Under the pieces are notes generated by a model. It worked only from the letters and a program-made list of their open reading frames with translations. It ran no database searches and had not been told where the DNA came from. A program made the position numbers and the translations under genes. A stretch of DNA of 64,000 nucleotides from Pseudanabaena yagii GIHE-NHR1 (GTDB lineage Bacteria > Cyanobacteriota > Cyanobacteriia > Pseudanabaenales > Pseudanabaenaceae), in NCBI RefSeq assembly GCF_012863495.1, contig NZ_JAAVJL010000002.1:126501-190500 (forward strand), in the 5' to 3' direction. Position 1 is the stretch's first letter. Every line of letters begins with the position of its first letter. This document shows, piece by piece, positions 18,130 to 25,212 of the stretch.

Positions 18130-19805
18130 CCAATATTTCTGTTGAGGCGATCGCCGATCTGCCACCACATTCTGAAAAACCTGAAGATTGGAAACGCTTT
18201 TTTGGTTTCAGTACCGATCATAAAGTGATTGGCATTCAGTATTTAGTTACTTCCTTCTTTTTCTTTTTAGTCGGTGGTTTGTTTGCGATGATCGTGCGCG
18301 GCGAACTGATTACTCCTGAAGCCGATCTACTTGATCGCGCAGTTTATAACGCCATGTTCACCATGCATGGCACGGTGATGTTGTTTCTCTGGACATTTCC
18401 CTCCCTCTTAGGACTATCCAATTATCTTGTGCCATTGATGATTGGAGCAAAGGATATGGCTTTTCCGCGTTTAAATGCGGTTGCCTTTTGGATGGTTCCT
18501 GTATTTGGGATTATTCTCATGGCAAGCTTTTTCGTGCCTGGAGGACCTTCGCAGTCAGGTTGGTGGGCTTATCCTCCCGTTAGTTTGCAAAATCCTACGG
18601 GTAATCTGATCAATGGTCAGTTTCTCTGGTTGTTAGCCGTTGCTCTTTCAGGTATCTCTTCGATTATGGGTGGGATCAACTTCGTGACCACCATTTTTAG
18701 AATGCGTGCCCCGGGCATGACTTGGTTTCGGATGCCATTGTTTGTATGGGCAGTACTGTCAGCACAGATCATTCAGCTATTTGGTTTACCTGCTCTAACC
18801 GCAGGGGCAGTCATGCTCTTATCCGATCTCACCTTTGGAACTAGCTTCTTTGATCCCGCCAAAGGTGGTGATCCCGTTCTCTTTCAACATTTTTTCTGGT
18901 TCTATTCTCACCCCGCAGTTTATGTAATCATCCTGCCCATCTTCGGCGTGTTTTCCGAAATATTCCCCGTCTATGCGCGGAAACCTCTATTTGGTTACAA
19001 AGTTGTCGCTGTTTCTTCCCTATTGATTACGGGATTAAGCGGCATCGTTTGGGTGCATCACATGTATGCAAGCGGTACGCCTAGCTGGATGAGGATGATC
19101 TTCATGGCAACGACGATGATGATTTCCGTTCCCACAGGAATTAAGGTATTCGCATGGGTGGCAACAATTTGGGGCGGCAAAATCAGGCTAAATACAGCGA
19201 TGCTGTTTGGTCTAGGCGGCTTAACGATGTTCGTATTCGCAGGAATTACGGGAATCATGCTTGCTTCGGTTCCCGTTGATATTCACGTTAACAATACTTA
19301 CTTCGTAGTCGGACATTTCCATTATGTAATCTATGGCGCAGTGGTCATGGGAATGTATGCCGCGATCTACCATTGGTTCCCGAAGATGACAGGAAGGATG
19401 TATTCCGAAGGTTTAGGAAAATTACATTTCATCCTCACCTTCATCGGTACGAATGCCTGTTTCTTCCCCATGCATCCCCTCGGTTTGCAGGGAATGCCCC
19501 GCCGTGTCGCTTCCTACGATCCCGAATTCGCCTTTTGGAATGTAATCGCCAGTTTAGGTGGCTTTCTCTTAGGAATTTCCACTTTGCCATTTTTGTTAAA
19601 TATGATCGGCTCTTGGGTACAGGGCGAAAAGGCTCCCAAAAATCCTTGGCGGGCGATCGGTTTGGAATGGCTAGTTTCTTCGCCACCATCCCATGAGAAC
19701 TTTGAAGAGTTACCGATTGTAATTTCGGAACCCTATGGCTATGGCAAAGATGAACCCTTAGTTTCTAATCCTGATGCATTGGAGGTAGCTCATGCAACCA
19801 ATTAA
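18126..19805 (+). CDS. ctaD: Heme-copper oxidase subunit I, A2-like
   Basis: 559 residues with about 12 membrane helices; the catalytic subunit that reduces oxygen. Ligands seen: H81 (MHGTVMLF, low-spin heme), H262 and cross-linking Y266 (YSHPAVY), H311-H312 (WVHHMY, CuB), H397 and H399 (VGHFHY, hemes). The helix VI glutamate of the usual HPEVY is Ala here and the preceding residues are Tyr-Ser, the hallmark of A2-type oxidases. Its start overlaps ctaC by four bases and its end overlaps ctaE by 14, so tight co-translation is expected. With the CuA-less subunit II it forms an ARTO-like quinol oxidase (inference). Confidence 0.95.
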   Translation: MTNISVEAIADLPPHSEKPEDWKRFFGFSTDHKVIGIQYLVTSFFFFLVGGLFAMIVRGELITPEADLLDRAVYNAMFTMHGTVMLFLWTFPSLLGLSNYLVPLMIGAKDMAFPRLNAVAFWMVPVFGIILMASFFVPGGPSQSGWWAYPPVSLQNPTGNLINGQFLWLLAVALSGISSIMGGINFVTTIFRMRAPGMTWFRMPLFVWAVLSAQIIQLFGLPALTAGAVMLLSDLTFGTSFFDPAKGGDPVLFQHFFWFYSHPAVYVIILPIFGVFSEIFPVYARKPLFGYKVVAVSSLLITGLSGIVWVHHMYASGTPSWMRMIFMATTMMISVPTGIKVFAWVATIWGGKIRLNTAMLFGLGGLTMFVFAGITGIMLASVPVDIHVNNTYFVVGHFHYVIYGAVVMGMYAAIYHWFPKMTGRMYSEGLGKLHFILTFIGTNACFFPMHPLGLQGMPRRVASYDPEFAFWNVIASLGGFLLGISTLPFLLNMIGSWVQGEKAPKNPWRAIGLEWLVSSPPSHENFEELPIVISEPYGYGKDEPLVSNPDALEVAHATN

Positions 19806-20409
19806 TCCTGCTGTCGATCCAGCGATCGCTAATCTAGAAGTTTCCCATAGCGCCGCGCACCAAGAACATCAAGACAATCGCCTATTCGGTTTTATTGTCT
19901 TTCTGCTCTCTGAAAGCGTCATCTTCTTGAGCTTTTTCGCTGCCTATATCGTTTACAAAACCACTTCCCTCGATTGGCTGCCAGTGGGAGTAACAGGCTT
20001 AGAAATTAAAGATCCTGCCATTAACACAGTGGTTCTAGTTTCCAGCAGTTTCACAATCTACCTCGCCGAAAAATTCCTCCATAAACAGAATCTCTGGGGC
20101 TTTCGCGCTTTTTGGTTATTAACGATCGCGATGGGTAGTTACTTCCTCTATGGTCAAGCTGTGGAGTGGAGTGGCTTAGCCTTTGGTTTTGGTGATGGCG
20201 TGTTTGGCGGTAGTTTCTATTTGCTAACTGGTTTTCACGGGCTGCACGTTTTAACGGGTGTACTGTTGCAGCTAATCATGTTAGTGCGATCGTTCCTTCC
20301 CAATGAATTTAGCAAGAGTTTGTATGGCATTGAGGCAACTTCGCTATTCTGGCATTTTGTCGATGTGATTTGGATTGCGTTGTTTACGTTGATTTATATC
20401 TGGCAATGA
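19792..20409 (+). CDS. ctaE: Heme-copper oxidase subunit III
   Basis: 205 residues, five membrane helices, the short form of subunit III. Typical features are RLFGFIVFLLSESVIFLSFF in helix 1, LTGFHGLHVLTGVLLQ with its conserved His pair, and the ending FWHFVDVIWIALFTLIYIW. It starts inside the ctaD coding region (14-base overlap). It completes the oxidase operon; the next gene is separated by 168 bases containing a strong hairpin. Confidence 0.95.
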   Translation: MQPINPAVDPAIANLEVSHSAAHQEHQDNRLFGFIVFLLSESVIFLSFFAAYIVYKTTSLDWLPVGVTGLEIKDPAINTVVLVSSSFTIYLAEKFLHKQNLWGFRAFWLLTIAMGSYFLYGQAVEWSGLAFGFGDGVFGGSFYLLTGFHGLHVLTGVLLQLIMLVRSFLPNEFSKSLYGIEATSLFWHFVDVIWIALFTLIYIWQ

Positions 20410-20512
20410 TTATGGGCTATTGGCTGTTAGCGATTAGCTTTTAGCCTTTAGCTTTTTTAACTTGATTTAGTTCTCTCTACATTTTTTAAATAAATATCTA
20501 TCTGCATTCCAT

Positions 20513-20559
20513 AAAAAGCTAATAGCTAATAGCTAACAGCTATTAGCTATTAGCTTTTT
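20513..20559. repeat. Perfect 22-bp-arm hairpin of TAGCTAA units
   Basis: AAAAAGCTAATAGCTAATAG plus CT, then loop AAC, then the exact complement ending in CTTTTT. Each arm is itself built of repeated TAGCTAA/TAGCTAT units; related GATTAGCTTTTAGC units occur at 20435-20450. Its T-run could terminate the oxidase operon. Confidence 0.75.
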
Positions 20560-20577
20560 CCAAACAAGGAGAAACCA

Positions 20578-22089
20578 ATGATTATTGATGACCATTATTA
20601 CGATGTGATTATTGTGGGAACTGGTGCAGGTGGTGGAACCCTTGCCTATAAACTCGCTTCCACAGGCAAGAAAATTCTGATTCTGGAACGTGGTGACTTT
20701 ATGCCCCTCGAAGAACAGAATCGCAGTAATATCGATATTTTTCAGCGCGATCGCTACCATGCTCCTGAACAATGGTACGACCACACAGGCGAGCCATTTT
20801 CACCACAGACTAACTATGTGATCGGTGGCAATACCAAAATCTATGGTGCGGCTCTCTTGCGGCGGCGCGAAAAGGACTTTGAAGAAGTCACCCATCAAGC
20901 AGGAATTTCCCCCGCATGGTGCGTAAAGTATGACGAATTTGAGCCTTACTATACCGAAGCCGAAAATCTCTATAAGGTGCATGGCAAGGCAAATTCTGAC
21001 AGCACCGAACCAACTCACAGCGCTGATTATCCCTATCCTGCGGTCAGTCATGAGCCTGAGATTCAGAAGATCTATGAGGCGATCGCTAATCAAGGTTTGC
21101 ATCCATCGACAATTCCCCTCGGCTTGACCCGTCAAGAGGATGACCCCACTAGCGACTCTGAAGAAAGTTGCCTCGTCCCTTCCTTGAAATCGGCAAATGT
21201 CACCTTAAAAACCCAAGCCAAAGTAGTCAGTCTCCATACCAATCCATCAGGGCGATCGGTGAAGGGAGTAGAAGCAGAAGTGGGCGGACAGTCCTATCTC
21301 TTTTTAGGTGATATCATCGTGCTTGCCTGTGGCGCGATTAATTCGGCGGCGCTACTGTTGCGATCGGCAAATGATTCCCATCCCAAAGGGCTTGCCAATA
21401 GCTCCGATCAAGTGGGACGGAATTTGATGAAAAGCCTGTTGTCATCGGTAGTCCAACTCAGCACTAAGCCCAATAACGGCTCCTTCCAAAAGTCGATCTA
21501 TGTAAATGATTTCTATTGGGGTGATGCGGATTTCCCCTATCCCATGGGGCATATTCAGAACTCTGGCGGACTACTCACCGACATCATTTTTGCAGAATCT
21601 CCGCCTGTATTCTCGATTGTGGCGAAGCTCATGCCCAACTTTGGACTGAAGCAGTTAGCCACCCATTCCATCGGCTGGTGGGTGCAAACGGAGGATTTGC
21701 CAGACTCAAATAATCGGGTGCGTTGGGAAAACAACAGAATCCATATCGATTACAATCCCAACAATATGGAAGCCCACGATCGCTTAATTTATCGCTGGAC
21801 TGATGTGTTAAAAAACATCGAAAAGTCCCTAGATGGCTTCCGCACTGGCTTCCTGCATCCCCGTTCCGAATCGCCTTTGCAAGTGGTCGCCAATCAATGT
21901 GGAACCTGTCGCTTTGGTAATGATCCTGCAACTTCCGTTTTAGATCGCGATTGCCGCACCCACGATCTCGATAATCTCTATGTTGTCGATGGCAGTTTCT
22001 TTCCATCTAATGCGGCGGTGAGTCCTGCTTTGACGATTATTGCTAATGCTCTAAGAGTAGGCGATCGGTTAATCGAGCGATTGAAATAG
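20578..22089 (+). CDS. GMC-family FAD oxidoreductase
   Basis: 503 residues with the N-terminal FAD-binding motif DVIIVGTGAGGGTLAY and a C-terminal GMC signature (NLYVVDGSFFPSNAAVSPALTI with downstream ANALRVGDRLI). A CGTCRFGNDP segment precedes it, as in cholesterol-oxidase-like and glucose-methanol-choline family proteins with a redox-linked or structural Cys pair. It has no signal peptide. The substrate is not predictable. It follows the oxidase operon on the same strand, 168 bases downstream, so it could feed electrons into the quinone pool used by the oxidase, but that is only positional inference. The start ATG at 20578 has AAGGAG upstream. Confidence 0.88.
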   Translation: MIIDDHYYDVIIVGTGAGGGTLAYKLASTGKKILILERGDFMPLEEQNRSNIDIFQRDRYHAPEQWYDHTGEPFSPQTNYVIGGNTKIYGAALLRRREKDFEEVTHQAGISPAWCVKYDEFEPYYTEAENLYKVHGKANSDSTEPTHSADYPYPAVSHEPEIQKIYEAIANQGLHPSTIPLGLTRQEDDPTSDSEESCLVPSLKSANVTLKTQAKVVSLHTNPSGRSVKGVEAEVGGQSYLFLGDIIVLACGAINSAALLLRSANDSHPKGLANSSDQVGRNLMKSLLSSVVQLSTKPNNGSFQKSIYVNDFYWGDADFPYPMGHIQNSGGLLTDIIFAESPPVFSIVAKLMPNFGLKQLATHSIGWWVQTEDLPDSNNRVRWENNRIHIDYNPNNMEAHDRLIYRWTDVLKNIEKSLDGFRTGFLHPRSESPLQVVANQCGTCRFGNDPATSVLDRDCRTHDLDNLYVVDGSFFPSNAAVSPALTIIANALRVGDRLIERLK

Positions 22090-22231
22090 TTAGATTGTTT
22101 ATCTCAACAGGGTATTTATACAGAAAGTAAACAATCTGTCTATATACCCTAAAATCTATATAAGCAAGAAATTTAAGCCTATCTTGCGATAACGAAACTT
22201 TGCAGTTCATTCCTTGAGGTAAAAAATCAAA

Positions 22232-23251
22232 GTGTCATACTTGATTCCGACTATTCCTAACTTTGACTCATTAAATCTTGTGGACTTGCAAGAGAATAAA
22301 CTTTCTAATAAAGACAAGAATTTATTTTATTCCTTTACACAACATTTAATAGATGTTTACAAGGAGGGAAATCTTGTGTTTATATATCGAGGTGAATCAT
22401 TTAAGGGACTTCGCAAGAAACTATTCTCAAGTAATGGAGATTTCTCTAGGAGGAAATTATATGAGCGTCTATTTATTGTTGGAGATAAAGCAAGGCATTT
22501 TTTCATGGATAAATTTGAAGACTCTGATAATAGAAGATGTCTTACTAATATTAAAGATTGTTCTGATGACACATTTGACTTTATATTTGAGCGCATAGAA
22601 AAAGTTCTATCTGCTCCAAATCTAGAATCTAGAATTCATCAATCTTGTTCAACTAGATTTTTGCAGTATTTTCGTGATAGAAGTAACCATGATGAGTTTA
22701 TAAAATCAATAAATTCTTGTACTAAACTTAATGCTAAAAATAGGTTGAATTTACGAGATTACTATTTGTTCTTTCTGCATATTGCAGGTTCTTCAGGGAT
22801 ACGTAAAGAAACAATGTTAGTTTCTTCAAGTTTATCCATTGAGGTTGCCGAAAGTTTTGCAAAAGATGACCCGATCATCATATACGGATTTATACCTCAG
22901 CCATATCATAATTTTGTAGTTTCTCCATGGTTAACTTCTGAATATCATAAGATTGCTTTAAGAAACAGCTTGCCAACATATCAAACATTTGGATTATTCC
23001 CAAAACAGATCGAAATTTCCGTTAAGGGTGCTTTATTTCCATGTTTTATACTAGGAGTCCAACAAATTGAGAATAAAAGTTTTGTTATTAATCCTCATAT
23101 TCTTAATATTAAAAGTCCTAATAAAGCAAGTAAGTATGGTATTCCAGTTAAACAAAAAGATTTTATGAAAAGTATTTTAGCTTCAAAATACATGCGTTTT
23201 ATTTCAACAGATATTCAAGGCAATTTTGAGCAAACCGAAATATACCGTTAA
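22232..23251 (+). CDS. AT-rich unknown, possible ART/FRG-like fold
   Basis: 339 residues, soluble, no signal peptide, markedly more AT-rich than its neighbours and with only rare GATCG motifs, which suggests acquisition by transfer. Three spaced motifs resemble an R-S-E type ADP-ribosyltransferase-like or FRG fold: FIYRGESF (~residue 50), MLVSSSLSIEVAESFA (~200) and PKQIEISVKGALF (~258). I cannot confirm the family from sequence reading alone. Translation begins at a GTG at 22232 with GAGG about 12 bases upstream; another start could be used. It lies at the edge of a small island of toxin-antitoxin genes, so an accessory or defence role is possible. Confidence 0.55.
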   Translation: MSYLIPTIPNFDSLNLVDLQENKLSNKDKNLFYSFTQHLIDVYKEGNLVFIYRGESFKGLRKKLFSSNGDFSRRKLYERLFIVGDKARHFFMDKFEDSDNRRCLTNIKDCSDDTFDFIFERIEKVLSAPNLESRIHQSCSTRFLQYFRDRSNHDEFIKSINSCTKLNAKNRLNLRDYYLFFLHIAGSSGIRKETMLVSSSLSIEVAESFAKDDPIIIYGFIPQPYHNFVVSPWLTSEYHKIALRNSLPTYQTFGLFPKQIEISVKGALFPCFILGVQQIENKSFVINPHILNIKSPNKASKYGIPVKQKDFMKSILASKYMRFISTDIQGNFEQTEIYR

Positions 23252-23309
23252 AAATTTCAAATAACTGATGGCAAATCGGATTGATTTTGGATGATTTGTT
23301 GATCTTGTT

Positions 23310-23365
23310 TTTGGTGAGTGGTGAGGCGATCGTGTCTTTTAGTGAGTGATTGGGCGATCTCGTTC
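23310..23365. repeat. GCGATCG-based degenerate repeats, left copy
   Basis: Two units of the type GTGAGTGRTKRGGCGATCGTG. The 18-mer GTGAGTGATTGGGCGATC at 23342-23359 recurs exactly at 24122-24139, so the repeats bracket the AbrB-Doc module. Confidence 0.65.
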
Positions 23366-23406
23366 ATGATTAATGATTATTGCCAAAAAGGATTTAAAAA
23401 AAGTTG

Positions 23407-23420
23407 AATGTTGCAACATT
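23407..23420. promoter_or_regulatory. Palindromic operator candidate
   Basis: AATGTTGCAACATT is a perfect 14-base palindrome, followed by a further half-site GTAACAT at 23425-23431. It lies 55 bases before the antitoxin ATG, where an autoregulated toxin-antitoxin operator would be expected. Confidence 0.45.
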
Positions 23421-23475
23421 TGTGGTAACATCAAGCCAAAAGATGATTAAACATAATCTACTTGAGAAAACAGCC

Positions 23476-23697
23476 ATGCTTCTAAATGTCAAAAAAAGAG
23501 GAAACTCCCTAAGCGTTATCATTCCAAAAGAAATGGCAGTCAGCATGAATGTTGATGATGGCGATAATATTTTTGCAACTAAAACTCCCTCTGGATATGA
23601 GATTTCAGCATACGATCCTGATTTCGCAAAAAAGATGGAAGTAGCCCGACGGGGGATGGAGAAATATCACAACGCATTGATTGAGTTGGCTAAATGA
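23476..23697 (+). CDS. AbrB/MazE-like antitoxin, Doc partner type
   Basis: A 73-residue protein starting MLLNVKKRGNSLSVIIPKEM, a SpoVT/AbrB swapped-hairpin DNA-binding domain, followed by a C-terminal segment (DPDFAKKMEVARRGMEKYHN) that would bind and neutralise the toxin. This is the known type of small antidote encoded directly before Doc toxins. The frame is open further upstream to 23404, but that would translate the palindromic operator, so I choose the ATG at 23476. Its stop overlaps the toxin start (ATGA). It probably represses its own promoter. Confidence 0.82.
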   Translation: MLLNVKKRGNSLSVIIPKEMAVSMNVDDGDNIFATKTPSGYEISAYDPDFAKKMEVARRGMEKYHNALIELAK

Positions 23698-24101
23698 TCG
23701 AACCTTATTGGCTTGAAACTCATGACGTTTGCGCTATACATAATGAAATTATCGCCGAGTCGGGTGGTGCTGCGGGAATTTTGAATGAAGGCGCTTTGGA
23801 ATCAACTTTATTCAAGCCCAGAAATATCTATCATTACGAAGAAGATGTAACTTTATACAAACTAGCTGCATCTTACGGCTATGGGCTAGTAAAAAATCAT
23901 TGTTTTGTTGATGGTAATAAGAGAATTGCCCTGATCGCTGTTTATACATTCTTAGCAATTAATGGAATTGAACTTATAGCATCAGAGACTGATGCAGCAA
24001 TCTTTTTTCTAGAATTAGCCGCAAGTTTTGGAAAACAAGAAGAAGATATGAATAGATTAGCAAATTGGCTGCAAATTAATAGCGAACCTATTAACGATTA
24101 G
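23694..24101 (+). CDS. doc: Doc toxin (Fic/Doc family)
   Basis: A 135-residue Fic-fold protein. The catalytic loop is NHCFVDGNKRIAL with H69, D73, N75, K76 and R77, the Doc variant of the Fic motif. Doc of phage P1 phosphorylates EF-Tu with ATP and so stops translation; this is the expected activity. It overlaps the antitoxin by four bases, so the pair is translationally coupled. All motif residues are present, so the toxin appears intact. GCGATCG-based repeats begin immediately after its stop. Confidence 0.9.
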   Translation: MIEPYWLETHDVCAIHNEIIAESGGAAGILNEGALESTLFKPRNIYHYEEDVTLYKLAASYGYGLVKNHCFVDGNKRIALIAVYTFLAINGIELIASETDAAIFFLELAASFGKQEEDMNRLANWLQINSEPIND

Positions 24102-24236
24102 TGCGATTGTGTTGTTTTTAAGTGAGTGATTGGGCGATCGTGTTTTGGGTGAGGATGGTGATTTGGCGATCGCGTTTTTAGGTGGTTGGTTAGACGATCG
24201 CGTTTTTGGGGGTGGTTGTGCGATCGTGTTTATAAA
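24102..24236. repeat. GCGATCG-based degenerate repeats, right copy
   Basis: Five loosely repeated units spaced about 25-40 bases, each containing (G/A)CGAT(C/T)G(T/C)GTTTTT preceded by G/T-rich sequence. The first complete unit matches the left copy at 23342. The units are too degenerate for a CRISPR array. Confidence 0.65.
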
Positions 24237-24243
24237 ATGAAAC

Positions 24244-24573
24244 TCAACCCATCACCCTTTCTTTCGCTTTCTCATAAGCAGGATCATGAATATCAAAACT
24301 AATCATCCTTACCCTTTTCGGCGCAGGCTTCTCAAAAATCCGATAGACCAGCCTATACTCTGCTTCATCAAAAGGAATCTCTAAAGCATGATAACCACGC
24401 AAATCACCCTTTAACTTATGACAACGCAAAATCCCACCAGTATCAGGGCTTGACTGCAAAATAGGCTTGAACAAGTCCTCAAAATCAGTCCTCAAAACCA
24501 TCGGCAAAATTGGCAAATCCTCTGATATTACAAGCGGATGCACCTGCAAAAAGTACTTAGCGCGTATAGCCAC
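24244..24573 (-). CDS. RelE/ParE-family toxin
   Basis: A 109-residue protein with a RelE-type core: ILRCHKLKGDLRGYHALEIPF (small beta core with basic residues) and YRLVYRIFEKPAPKRVRMISFDIHD, ending in the acidic helix AYEKAKERVMG. RelE toxins cut mRNA in the ribosomal A site; ParE relatives poison gyrase, and I cannot tell which applies. Slightly longer than typical (85-100 residues). It overlaps its antitoxin gene by 17 bases and is downstream of it on the minus strand, converging with the Doc module. Confidence 0.75.
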   Translation of the reverse strand: MAIRAKYFLQVHPLVISEDLPILPMVLRTDFEDLFKPILQSSPDTGGILRCHKLKGDLRGYHALEIPFDEAEYRLVYRIFEKPAPKRVRMISFDIHDPAYEKAKERVMG

Positions 24574-24838
24574 GCAGCTTAATCTCCCTATTCACCTGTT
24601 CCAAATCAAACTCTTCATCTAGAGTTCCCATCGTCACCCATTCATCTTCCTTAATGGGTTCAGCAATACGATCAATTGCCTTAGACTCAGCAGAAATCAA
24701 AACTAATCGATTTTCTCTTTGTAACTTCTCCGCGATCGCCTCACGCAACCAATTCATTCGCCCCTGTAAAGGCAAGCTATTAAAAATATCTGAGGGCAAA
24801 GACACTGTGATGCGCTTATTTATACTTTTTGCTTTCAT
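24557..24838 (-). CDS. Antitoxin, ribbon-helix-helix type
   Basis: A 93-residue protein. The first part, KRITVSLPSDIFNSL followed by GRMNWLREAIAEKLQ, fits a ribbon-helix-helix DNA-binding domain; the C-terminal half is acidic (IKEDEWVTMGTLDEEFDLEQ) and should wrap the toxin. It is first in the pair, as usual for type II modules, and probably autoregulates. The start is the ATG at 24838 (MKAKSINKRITV) with AGAGGT upstream on the minus strand. Confidence 0.75.
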   Translation of the reverse strand: MKAKSINKRITVSLPSDIFNSLPLQGRMNWLREAIAEKLQRENRLVLISAESKAIDRIAEPIKEDEWVTMGTLDEEFDLEQVNREIKLRGYTR

Positions 24839-25212
24839 TTCAGTACCTCTTCAAATCAATCCTCTTAAAAATTCTATAAACGGATACTTCAGAATGATTA
24901 CCATCATTACACCTGCTTCTGTTGCTGGCGCTGCCGTGCTTTTGCCTTCACTGCCTGTATATCAAGAAGTGAAACTGATGTTCGATATTATGAAACTTTT
25001 GTGCAAGAGCAGATGTGAATAATTGATATACATCATCATAGCCCCTGATAGCCTTTGAGCGCTAATACATAAGCGGTTGCGCTAGTACTGCCTTTTTTGT
25101 TTTTGTGGTGACAGCGAGATTACTGTTAGACTAGTAAATGCGCGAAATTGTGTAACCCGTCAACTTTGCGTAACAAACTTAACTTTTGAAAGATTTTCGG
25201 ATAATTACCACT
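24839..25212. other. Gap between antitoxin and lysyl-tRNA synthetase genes
   Basis: About 370 bases. The only frame of note is a 42-codon one from the ATG at 24894 (MITIITPASVAGAAVLLPSL) without a convincing ribosome site. I see no hairpin or RNA gene. Confidence 0.35.

Noticed and set aside
24102-24236. Possible CRISPR array
   Set aside because: The repeated units are degenerate, irregularly spaced and G/T-rich, spacer lengths vary and no cas gene is present. They are better seen as HIP1-related repeats.
24894-25022. 42-codon frame after the RelE-type module
   Set aside because: No clear ribosome binding site and no recognisable protein; composition could arise by chance.
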